The translations under genes and the position numbers were made by a program. This document shows, in pieces, positions 15,840 through 23,511 of a stretch of DNA of 39,048 nt (position 1 is its first letter; each line of letters starts with the position of its first letter). The stretch is from Gemmataceae bacterium (lineage in GTDB: Bacteria; Planctomycetota; Planctomycetia; Gemmatales; Gemmataceae), in assembly GCA_019636445.1 (NCBI GenBank), contig JAHBXO010000048.1, positions 1 to 39,048 of the forward strand, written 5' to 3'. The notes under the pieces were generated by a model, which was not told where the DNA came from, searched no databases, and saw only the letters and a list, made by a program, of their open reading frames with translations.

Positions 15840-17936
15840 GTGCCGGCCGACGGCGTTGAATTGCGGAAGGAATCCCGACTGCGCGTCGGCTGGTACCGGC
15901 TGCGGATCGCGCTCGCGACCGCAGACCGCCCCGCGATCCGCAAACGGGCCGAGTTATTCCTCGACGATGACGAGACGCCGCTCGAATCCTTCGAGTGGAA
16001 TGTCGCACTCAACGAGGACTTGCTCGTTCGCATACCCCGCCCCGTGGAATCGCTTGCGCTGCGCTGCTCGCACCTCGCCGGCCCGTTCGAACTGGAACGC
16101 TTCGAGCTCCGGCCCGCGTCCCGCGTCCGGACGATGGCGCGGGCGATCCGTCTGAAACTCCAACTCCTGCAATCCTATCGCTGCTTCTGGCCTGTCGTCT
16201 CGCGCGGCGGAAAGCTGCTCCTCCGGGGCCGATTCCGCGAGTTCGGCCGCAAGCTCCTCCGCGGCATCCCGGACAGCCGCACGATGCGCGTGGAGGTGAA
16301 GCGGGCGGCGGAAGTGTCGGCGATGTGGTGGCGCCGGCGCGCGCCGACGGCGGCGGAGACGGCGGCTTGGAAAGCCGAGGCGAACGCGATTACCGACCCG
16401 AGGCCCGTGGCCGTGCTGATTCCCGCCGATCCGACGCGTGTGGATCATGCCCGGCAGGCGATCCTCAGCGTGCTACGGCAAGCCTATCCGCACTGGGAGC
16501 TGGCGCTCGCCTGGCCGACGCGCGCCGTGCCCGCACTCCTGCAGGACACGGCCCGATGGGACAACCGCATCCGCATCGTGCCGGGCGACGGCTGGGCCGA
16601 CGCCATGACCCGGGCGATCGGTTCGTTCGAATCGGATCGCGTGCTGGTGCTGCCACCGGACTGGGAGCTGGCCGAGCCGGCACTGCTGCGTTTGGCCCCG
16701 ACCGCGGGGGAAACCCGTGGCCCCGCCCTGCTACGGCGCGATCGTTTGGTCGCGGCCGCGCATCGGCTCGATGCACACTCCGCCGTCGGCGTCGTCCGCT
16801 GGGCCGAGGCGCTCGTCCCCGACACCGCGGCGAAACCCACCGAGCCGCTCGCGTTCCCACTCGACGGCGGGCGGGCGCTTGAAGTCCCACGCAGGGTTAA
16901 TCAGGTTCATCCGCTCGTGCTCGCCGCCGACGTGCGCGGCATCGGCGGCTGGGATCACGTCGCCTTCGAAGTACTCACTGGGCTGCACTCCGCCGGCGTC
17001 CCGCTGCGGCAGCATTCCGTCGCGAAAATCTTCCCGGACCTTCTCCCGCCGCACCTCCGTCCGGAACCGCTCGCGCGCCGCAACGAGCCACAGCTCGTCG
17101 TCGCGCCGCCGTTCCTCGTCAAACGCTTCGGGATCGATGCGAACACCGCCGTCTACACCATGTGGGAGACCGACCGGATCGACCCGGCACACGTCGCAAC
17201 GCTGAACCGCGCGCGTGTCGTAATCGTGCCCAGCCGCTGGGGCGCCGAGTGCTTCCGGGATTCCGGCGTGACGGCGCCGATCGAAGTCGTGCCGCTGGGG
17301 TACGATCCGCTCGTGTTCCACCCGACGCGCGAACCGAAGGTCGGCCCCGTCGTCTTCGGAACGGCCGGGGCGCTCAGTGCCGGCGGGTTGCGGAAGAACG
17401 TGCGCCGCGTCGTTGAGCTGTTCCGCCGCGCGTTCCCGACCGAGCCGGACGTGCGTCTGCGCGTGAAGATCACGCCGAACTGCCCGCCGTTCGAGATCGA
17501 CGCCGACCCGCGCATCGAAGTGCTGCGGGCGAATCTGCCGTACGCGGACCTCGCGGCGTGGAATCGCTCGCTGGACGCCTACGTGAACGCCTCGTTCGCC
17601 GAGGGGTTCGGCCTGCACCTTCTCGAAGCGATGGCGTGCGGCGTGCCGATCGTCTCGACGCACTTCAGCGGGCTGACGGAATTCTTCGACGAAACCGCCG
17701 GCCTCGTGGTGCCGCACACGCTCATCGAGACGCGAAACGAATACTATCACGGCCACTGGGCCGACCCGGACGACGAAGCGATGATCGCGGCAATGCGGCG
17801 GGTGCGCGCGAATCGGAACGAAGCCGCCGTGTTCGGCGAGGCCGCGGCGGCGCGGGCGAGGCGCTTCACGTGGCGCGACACCGGCCGGCAGCTCCTCGCC
17901 GCGCTCCACCGACACGGATTCCTGGGTTCCTCATGA
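15840..17936 (+). CDS. Glycosyltransferase with GT-A-like and GT4 regions
   Basis: A 698-residue protein. The N-terminal 180 residues are not recognised and hold basic helices. Residues about 188-340 look like a degenerate GT2/GT-A domain (VAVLIPADPTRVDHARQAIL, VLRQAYPHWELALAWP, then WADAMTRAIGSFESDRVLVL) without a clear DxD. The C-terminal 350 residues are a GT-B, family 4-type transferase: a nucleotide-sugar-binding E-x7-E motif in EGFGLHLLEAMACGVPIVS (E588, E596) and VVPSRWGAECFRDSG earlier. It probably adds sugars to a cell-surface glycan. No membrane segments are seen. The GTG start at 15840 has GGAGG seven bases upstream. The TGA stop overlaps the ATG of the next glycosyltransferase (ATGA), so the two are coupled and likely work on the same glycan. 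Acceptor and sugar are unknown. Confidence 0.85.
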   Translation: MPADGVELRKESRLRVGWYRLRIALATADRPAIRKRAELFLDDDETPLESFEWNVALNEDLLVRIPRPVESLALRCSHLAGPFELERFELRPASRVRTMARAIRLKLQLLQSYRCFWPVVSRGGKLLLRGRFREFGRKLLRGIPDSRTMRVEVKRAAEVSAMWWRRRAPTAAETAAWKAEANAITDPRPVAVLIPADPTRVDHARQAILSVLRQAYPHWELALAWPTRAVPALLQDTARWDNRIRIVPGDGWADAMTRAIGSFESDRVLVLPPDWELAEPALLRLAPTAGETRGPALLRRDRLVAAAHRLDAHSAVGVVRWAEALVPDTAAKPTEPLAFPLDGGRALEVPRRVNQVHPLVLAADVRGIGGWDHVAFEVLTGLHSAGVPLRQHSVAKIFPDLLPPHLRPEPLARRNEPQLVVAPPFLVKRFGIDANTAVYTMWETDRIDPAHVATLNRARVVIVPSRWGAECFRDSGVTAPIEVVPLGYDPLVFHPTREPKVGPVVFGTAGALSAGGLRKNVRRVVELFRRAFPTEPDVRLRVKITPNCPPFEIDADPRIEVLRANLPYADLAAWNRSLDAYVNASFAEGFGLHLLEAMACGVPIVSTHFSGLTEFFDETAGLVVPHTLIETRNEYYHGHWADPDDEAMIAAMRRVRANRNEAAVFGEAAAARARRFTWRDTGRQLLAALHRHGFLGSS

Positions 17937-19027
17937 AGACGATCGCACTGGCGGCGCGCGTACTCAACGACGGCGACGCCATCGGGAACGACCTGCTGGG
18001 GATGGCGGACGCGTTGCGCGCCGACGGTTTCGGAGTCGCGCTCTTCGCCGAGAAGGCGCGCGTCGACGCCGATGTACGCCCACTCGCGGAGCTGGAGCCG
18101 TTCCTGGCAACGGGCGGCGCGGGGCTGATCCTGCACCTGTCCAACGATTGCGAGATTGGCGTCCGCGCCATCGAGCGCTTCCCGGCACGGTCCGTGGTGA
18201 AGGATCACAACGCGACGCCATCGCGGTACTTTGAAAACGCCGATCCGGCCCTTGTCCGCGAGACGACACGCGGCCGCGAACAGGCGGCCCGGCTCGCCAA
18301 ACTCGGCGTCCGCTTCTGGGTCGATTCCGAATTCAATGTGCGCGACCTCGCCGCCGTCGTGCCGGGGTTCCGCGCCGACATCCTCGCGCCGTTCCACCAG
18401 TCCGAGGCGCTCGCACGGGTGTCGCCCGATACCGACCACCTGGCCGGCCTGGACGACTGGGCCACGACGCTGCTCGCCGTCGGTCGCGTGGCCCCGAACA
18501 AGAACCTCGAACTGGCGATCGACACGCTCGCCCGGCTGCGGGATCGCGAACCGTCGGCGCGGCTGATCGTCGCCGGCGAACACTTCTTCCCCGGCTACTC
18601 CGAACGGCTCGGGGCACGCGCCCGGCGGCTCGGCGTCGAAGACGGCTTCCTCGTCACCGGCCGGGTGACCGCCGGTCAGTTGAACGCGCTGTATCAATCG
18701 GCGGATCTGCTGCTGGTGACGAGCGAGCACGAGGGGTTTTGCGTGCCGTTGGTGGAGGCGATGGCGCTGGGCGTGCCGATCGCGGCGCTCCCGCGCACGG
18801 CGGTGCCCGAGACGGCCGGGGACGCGGCGCTCTACGCGGAGGACGCCGCCGGGCTGGCGGACGCCGCGCATCAGATCGTGTCCGACGGCCCCCTGCGCGA
18901 AGCCCAGATCCGCCGCGGCTTCGCCCGCTATCGCGAACGCTACTCGACCACCGCGATCGCCACCCGCTTCCGCGCGCTCGTCGCGAACGCGTTCACTTCT
19001 TCTTCGGCGCGGCCTTCGGCAGCGTGA
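17933..19027 (+). CDS. Glycosyltransferase family 4 protein
   Basis: A 364-residue GT-B fold glycosyltransferase. The N-terminal half (MKTIALAARVLNDGDAIGND, LHLSNDCEIGVRAIERF) is the acceptor domain. The C-terminal half has TLLAVGRVAPNKNLELAID, LIVAGEHFFPGYSERLG and the E-x7-E donor motif in SEHEGFCVPLVEAMALGVPI (E267, E275). The start is ATG 17933, overlapping the stop of the preceding transferase in an ATGA, even though the frame is open further upstream. It should act in the same glycan pathway as its partner. The last about 12 residues (SSSARPSAA) are read from DNA that also encodes the Lys-rich C-terminus of the convergent sulfatase, a 35-base tail overlap. Confidence 0.9.
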   Translation: MKTIALAARVLNDGDAIGNDLLGMADALRADGFGVALFAEKARVDADVRPLAELEPFLATGGAGLILHLSNDCEIGVRAIERFPARSVVKDHNATPSRYFENADPALVRETTRGREQAARLAKLGVRFWVDSEFNVRDLAAVVPGFRADILAPFHQSEALARVSPDTDHLAGLDDWATTLLAVGRVAPNKNLELAIDTLARLRDREPSARLIVAGEHFFPGYSERLGARARRLGVEDGFLVTGRVTAGQLNALYQSADLLLVTSEHEGFCVPLVEAMALGVPIAALPRTAVPETAGDAALYAEDAAGLADAAHQIVSDGPLREAQIRRGFARYRERYSTTAIATRFRALVANAFTSSSARPSAA

Positions 19028-20402
19028 TCGGGAACTCCTTCGATTCCGTCCGCGCCGTCTTCAGGTACGCTTCGATCTTCGCCACGACCTCCGGGTGTTC
19101 CGCCGCGACGTTCTTCGCCTCGCCGGGGTCGGCGACGACGTCGTACAACTCGAGCTTCGCCCCCGGCGCGAGGCGGATCGCCTTCCAGTTCTTGTGCCGC
19201 ACCGCCTGCTTCGTCCCGCCTTCGTGGAACTCCCAGTAGAGGAACTCGTGCGTCTTCTGTTCGCCCTTGCCGGTGAGCGTCGGCAGGATCGACAAGCCAT
19301 CCGTCTTTCCCGGTACGGACTGGCCGAGGAGATCGGCGACGGTGGGCAGGAAGTCCCAGAAGGCGGTGACGTGTTCGCTCGTGGTGCCGGGCTTCACGGC
19401 GGCGGGCCAGCGGACGATGAACGGCACGCGAAGGCCGCCGTCGGTCATCGCCCGCTTGATGCCGCGGAACGGTCCACTGCTGGCGAAGAACGCCGGATCG
19501 TTCCCGCCCTCCCGATGTGGGCCGTTGTCGCTCGTGAAGATGACAATCGTGTCCTTCGCCAGGTCGAGTTCGTCGAGCTTCTTCAGGAGTGTGCCGATGT
19601 CGCGGTCGAGCCGCGTAATCATCGCCGCCTTCTTCTTCTCCTGCATCGGCCAGTTCTCGTTCGCGTACGGCTCCTCGCTCGGCACCTCGTTCCCGTCCTT
19701 GTCGTGGCGCGTCTTCTCGTTGTTGGCGTGCGGCAGCGTCGAGGCGAAATAGAGGAAGAACGGCTTCGTCTTGTTCGCCTCCACGAACGCGAGCGAATCC
19801 TTCAGGAACAGATCGGGCGTGTAGATCGTCGGCTTGGCGGCGACGTTTTCGACCGATTCGTGCTGCACGTTCTGCGGGATCGGCTCGCGCGTGTCGTTGC
19901 GGATCAGGTAGTCCGGGTAGTAGTTGTGGGCGTGGTGCTGGTTCAGGTAGCCGTAGAAGTGGTCGAAGCCTTTCTTCGTGGGAATGCCGGTGGAGTTCTC
20001 CTCGCCGAGGCCCCACTTGCCGACGAGCGCGGTGGCGTAGCCGGCCTTCTTCAACATCTCCGCGACGCACAGGTCGCCGGGGGCGAGGGGCACGTTCGAT
20101 CGCGGCGATCCGCCGCCGCCGTTGCCGCGCGTGCGGCAGTGGCCGGTGTGCAGGCCGGTCATCAGCGCGCAGCGGGACGGCGCGCAAACGGTACTGCCGG
20201 CGTAGGCGTGCGTGAAGCGCATGCCATCCTTCGCCAGCTTGTCGATATTCGGCGTCTGGATCTTCGCCTGTCCGTAGCAGCCGACGTCGCCGTAGCCGAG
20301 ATCGTCCGCGAGGATGAAAACGATGTTCGGCGTGCGCGCCGGCTCGGCCGCGCTGGCGAGAGAGCCGAGGAACAGGAACAAGGAGAGAATTCCCGTTTTC
20401 AT
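18993..20402 (-). CDS. Type I sulfatase, arylsulfatase-like, secreted
   Basis: A 469-residue sulfatase with a signal peptide (MKTGILSLFLFLGSLASAAE). It hydrolyses sulfate esters, here probably on a polysaccharide. The formylglycine motif C-x-P-x-R is intact in STVCAPSRCALMTG (Cys 73), so it depends on a formylglycine-generating enzyme encoded elsewhere. Metal-binding Asp pair: FILADDLGYGDVGCYG (33-34). The second metal site is FTSDNGPHREGG. ALVGKWGLG and PFRGIKRAMTDGGLRVPFIV are typical of the family. The ATG at 20402 was chosen because it begins the signal peptide; an upstream ATG at 20432 would add ten polar residues. It is divergent from the second sulfatase with a REP-like element between them, and convergent and overlapping with the glycosyltransferase at its 3' end. 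Confidence 0.94.
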   Translation of the reverse strand: MKTGILSLFLFLGSLASAAEPARTPNIVFILADDLGYGDVGCYGQAKIQTPNIDKLAKDGMRFTHAYAGSTVCAPSRCALMTGLHTGHCRTRGNGGGGSPRSNVPLAPGDLCVAEMLKKAGYATALVGKWGLGEENSTGIPTKKGFDHFYGYLNQHHAHNYYPDYLIRNDTREPIPQNVQHESVENVAAKPTIYTPDLFLKDSLAFVEANKTKPFFLYFASTLPHANNEKTRHDKDGNEVPSEEPYANENWPMQEKKKAAMITRLDRDIGTLLKKLDELDLAKDTIVIFTSDNGPHREGGNDPAFFASSGPFRGIKRAMTDGGLRVPFIVRWPAAVKPGTTSEHVTAFWDFLPTVADLLGQSVPGKTDGLSILPTLTGKGEQKTHEFLYWEFHEGGTKQAVRHKNWKAIRLAPGAKLELYDVVADPGEAKNVAAEHPEVVAKIEAYLKTARTESKEFPITLPKAAPKKK

Positions 20403-20480
20403 TCGTGCCTTTCGTGCGATGGGGGGATTCAATGTCGGGACGAGCCGTGCTCCTGGTAAAGTCGCGGTTCAAGACTTACT

Positions 20481-20611
20481 CCCTCGCCCCCGCTTCGGGG
20501 GAGAGGGCCGGGGTGAGGGGGCGAGGGCTTATTCGGTCCAGGTACCTCGTGCTGCAATTGTGAAGACCCCCTCACCCCGACCCTCTCCCCCGCAAAGCCG
20601 GGGGAGAGGGA
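20481..20611. repeat. Family B REPIN-like element, copy 2, inverted
   Basis: Same architecture as 6634-6765 in the opposite orientation. It reads CCCTCGCCCCCGCTTCGGGG, then GGTGAGGGGGCGAGGGCTTA, a variable centre, then GAAGACCCCCTCACCCC and a CCCTCTCCCCCGCAAAGCCG hairpin. The conserved inner ends (GTCTTC with ATTGCA, and TAAGCCCTCGCCCC) are shared with copy 1 after reverse complementing. It fills most of the gap between the divergent sulfatases. Confidence 0.85.
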
Positions 20612-20653
20612 TTCGAGCGGAAACACGACCAACCTCCACTCCCGACGTGCCCT

Positions 20654-22252
20654 ATGCTGCGTCCACTCGTCGCATCGGTGTTGATCTTATCCCACGCGTC
20701 GCTCGTGAACGCGGAAACGAAACGGCCGAACATCGTGTTCTGCTTCGCGGACGACTGGGGCCGGTACGCCTCGGCGTACGCGAAGCACGAATCGCGGCCG
20801 ACGCCGAACGCCGTGGTGAAGACGCCGAACATCGACCGCGTGGCGGCGCGGGGGGTGCTGTTCCGCAACGCCTTCGTGAACGCGCCGTCCTGCACGCCGT
20901 GCCGCAGCGCGCTACTCTCCGGCCGGTACTTCTTCAACACCGGCCGCGGCGCGATCCTGCAGGGCGCCGTCTGGGATACGGCCATTCCCGCGTGGCCCTT
21001 GTTACTCAAAGACGCTGGCTACCACATCGGCAAGACGGCGAAGGTCTGGAGCCCCGGCACCCCGGCGGACGCCCCCTTCGGCATGCAGAAGCATGCCTAC
21101 CAGAAGGCCGGCATGCGCTTCAACAACTTCTCCGAGACCGCCACGACGATGGTGAAGAACGGCAAGACCGTCGACGCCGCCCGCGAGGAGTTGCTCGCCG
21201 AAGTGCGCGGGAACTTCACCGACTTCCTCAAGGCGCGCGAAGGGGACAAACCGTTCTGCTACTGGTTCGGCCCGACAACGGTCCACCGCACCTGGATCAA
21301 AGGCTCCGGGAAGGCGCTCTGGAACATCGACCCGGAAAGCCTGAAGGGGAAGCTGCCGGCGAACCTGCCCGACGTGCCGGAAGTCCGCGAGGACTTCGCC
21401 GACTACCTTGGCGAAGCGCAGGCTTACGATGCCTATGTCGGCGTCCTGCTGAAACAGCTCGAGGTTTCGGGCGAACTCGCCAACACCATCGTCGTGGTCT
21501 CCGGCGACCACGGCGCCCCCGGATTCCCCGGCGGCAAGTGCAACCTCTACGACTTCGGCGTCGGCGTCGCCCTGATGGCCGCCGGTCCCGGCATTCCCAG
21601 CGGCCGGCATGTCGACGACTTCGTCAACCTCATGGACCTCGCGCCGACCTTCCTCGAACTCGGCGGCGTCGAACTCCCGAAGGGGATGAACGGCCAATCG
21701 CTCGTTCCGCTGTTGCGATCCGACAAGTCCGGCCAGGTCGATCCGGCACGCACGTGGGTCGTCACCGGGCGCGAGCGGCACGTCGGCGGCGCGCGGGCCG
21801 GCAACCTGCCCTACCCCCACCGCGCCCTGCGCACCAAGGACTTCCTCTACATCCGCAACTTCGCCCCCGACCGCATGCCGATGGGTGAACCCGGCAACCT
21901 CGACGCTCCGGCGAAGGATCTGGAATCGGTCACGTACACCGCCTACTCGGACATGGACGCCAGCCCGGCGAAGGCGTGGCTGATTGCGAACCGGAACGAT
22001 CCGAAGTGGAAGTGGCACTACGACTACGCCTTCGGCAAGCGTCCGGCGGAGGAACTGTATGAACTGGCGAGCGACCCGGACCAGGTGAAGAACGTGGCCG
22101 GCGATGCGAAGCACGCGGCGGCGAAGGCGGAGCTGTCGGCGAAGCTGCTGCGCATTCTCACCGACGCCGGCGATCCGCGCGTGACCGAGCCGGAATGCCG
22201 ATTCGAGCGCCCGCCTTTTCTGGAAGTGCCGGCGAACAAGCCGAAGCGATGA
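20654..22252 (+). CDS. Sulfatase, heparan N-sulfatase-like, secreted
   Basis: A 532-residue sulfatase resembling N-sulfoglucosamine sulfohydrolase-type enzymes. A signal peptide (MLRPLVASVLILSHASLVNA) precedes RPNIVFCFADDWGRYASAYA. The active-site motif is APSCTPCRSALLSGRYF (Cys 80, C-x-P-C-R), which still fits the C-x-P-x-R formylglycine rule but has a second Cys. VVVSGDHGAPGFPGGKCNLY carries the second metal site. The C-terminal domain has ELYELASDPDQVKNVAGD, common to this group. It would remove sulfate from amino sugars of a glycan; the exact substrate is inferred and not proven. Its stop codon is immediately next to the stop of the convergent Memo-like gene, with no intergenic base. Confidence 0.9.
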   Translation: MLRPLVASVLILSHASLVNAETKRPNIVFCFADDWGRYASAYAKHESRPTPNAVVKTPNIDRVAARGVLFRNAFVNAPSCTPCRSALLSGRYFFNTGRGAILQGAVWDTAIPAWPLLLKDAGYHIGKTAKVWSPGTPADAPFGMQKHAYQKAGMRFNNFSETATTMVKNGKTVDAAREELLAEVRGNFTDFLKAREGDKPFCYWFGPTTVHRTWIKGSGKALWNIDPESLKGKLPANLPDVPEVREDFADYLGEAQAYDAYVGVLLKQLEVSGELANTIVVVSGDHGAPGFPGGKCNLYDFGVGVALMAAGPGIPSGRHVDDFVNLMDLAPTFLELGGVELPKGMNGQSLVPLLRSDKSGQVDPARTWVVTGRERHVGGARAGNLPYPHRALRTKDFLYIRNFAPDRMPMGEPGNLDAPAKDLESVTYTAYSDMDASPAKAWLIANRNDPKWKWHYDYAFGKRPAEELYELASDPDQVKNVAGDAKHAAAKAELSAKLLRILTDAGDPRVTEPECRFERPPFLEVPANKPKR

Positions 22253-23467
22253 CTATTCGTAGAACGCGGCGGCGGCGAAGCTGACGCTCTCGTGGCCCTG
22301 CGGATGGACAAATTGCTGATAGTGCAGCGTCGTCCCCTCATTGGGTTGAGCGGCGGCCAGCGCCACGTACGTCGGCGGCAGACCGCAGATGCGGCGGGCG
22401 TCGCCCTCATCGGCGATCGTCTCGAAATATCCGTTCCGGTTGGCGGCCTTCAACGTGTCGAGGATCGCCTCGTCGCGTTGACGGCTTTCGGCCAGGAACG
22501 GCGAGCGCACCGGCTCCGGGTCGCCGAACTTCGGGCCGACGTGCGCGAGGTCCCCGCTGATGACGTAGCAGACCGGTTCCCCGGCCGCCGCCTCCGCGCT
22601 CCTCAGGGCGTCGATCATGCGGGCGATCTCGTCGACCTGATCCGGTGCGGTCCGCGACGCCACGCAGTCGCCGAACGAACCCACCAGCAACGGCACGATG
22701 CGGAACGGCCGGTCGCCGAGCAAGTGCTGCAACACGACGACTTCCAGCTCGATCGAATGCTCCGGCAGGTGCGCGAACGGATCCTCGAAGACCGCCGGTC
22801 CGCACGCGGCCGCGATCCGATCGACGGACGCGCGGTCGGTTTCGACCATCCCGAGCGGCGTGACGAAGTTCATGCGCGTGAGCGAGAAGCGGGCCGGGGA
22901 GTAGTGCGAGGTGCCGATGACGAAGAACAGCCGGGCGTCGGTCTGTTCGATCAGGGTCTTGAAGGCATGGCCGTAGGTGACGTTGCCGCGGTCGTAGTCC
23001 ATGTGGGGGGCGAGGACGGCGCGGAGGCGCGGGTTGTCGATCGCGCGTCCGTTCGGCAGTCCGGGGCCGCCGGGGGCGGTGAAGAGCCGGTCCATCTTGG
23101 CGCGGATGGCGGCCGGTTCGAGCGGGTAGCAGCCGACGCAGGAAGGCCGGCGAATCGTGCCGGCGAGATAGTCGCGGAAGGCGAAACCGTCGAGGTAGAG
23201 TTCGCGGTCGAGCCGTTCGGCGAAGGCGGCGAGGGATTGGGGCGAGGGCGCGCCGGCGCCAAAGCGGACCGTCAGCGTGGCATGGATCTCCGCGATCGTG
23301 AGTTGGCCGTTGAAGAGGTTGACCGCTTCGAGGTCGAACTCGGAGATGGGGATGGGCGGCCCGGCGATGCGGCGGGGGTCGTAGAGCCAGAGTTGGCCCC
23401 GTTCGCGGGCGGCTTCGAGCCAGGGCCAGCGCGCGGGGCGCAGTTCGGTCGAGAGATAGACGGACAT
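22253..23467 (-). CDS. Memo-like protein (AmmeMemoRadiSam system protein B type)
   Basis: A 404-residue protein. Residues about 41-105 form a small helical domain resembling PqqD/winged-helix modules (SEFDLEAVNLFNGQLTIAEI). Residues about 110-404 are a Memo-like domain related to extradiol dioxygenases: LAPHMDYDRGNVTYGHAF (His 155), FVIGTSHYSP (His 188), LPEHSIELEVVVLQHLL (His 237), and CYVISGDLAHVGPKFG (Asp 306, His 309). Members of this family are often encoded with AMMECR1 and radical SAM proteins, but no such partners are seen here. The start at 23467 (MSVYLSTELRP) is chosen because the upstream frame overlaps the kinase gene. It is 44 bases downstream of a kinase gene on the same strand, probably in one operon. 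Function unknown; a metal-dependent oxidative role is suspected. Confidence 0.85.
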   Translation of the reverse strand: MSVYLSTELRPARWPWLEAARERGQLWLYDPRRIAGPPIPISEFDLEAVNLFNGQLTIAEIHATLTVRFGAGAPSPQSLAAFAERLDRELYLDGFAFRDYLAGTIRRPSCVGCYPLEPAAIRAKMDRLFTAPGGPGLPNGRAIDNPRLRAVLAPHMDYDRGNVTYGHAFKTLIEQTDARLFFVIGTSHYSPARFSLTRMNFVTPLGMVETDRASVDRIAAACGPAVFEDPFAHLPEHSIELEVVVLQHLLGDRPFRIVPLLVGSFGDCVASRTAPDQVDEIARMIDALRSAEAAAGEPVCYVISGDLAHVGPKFGDPEPVRSPFLAESRQRDEAILDTLKAANRNGYFETIADEGDARRICGLPPTYVALAAAQPNEGTTLHYQQFVHPQGHESVSFAAAAFYE

Positions 23468-23511
23468 GCCCCGATTGTGCGGGTCCGGCCCGCCCTCGTC
23501 AAGCACGAGGA

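Noticed and set aside
18940..20472. Minus-strand frame of 510 codons over the sulfatase
   Set aside because: Arg-rich shadow in another frame; the sulfatase frame carries all catalytic motifs.
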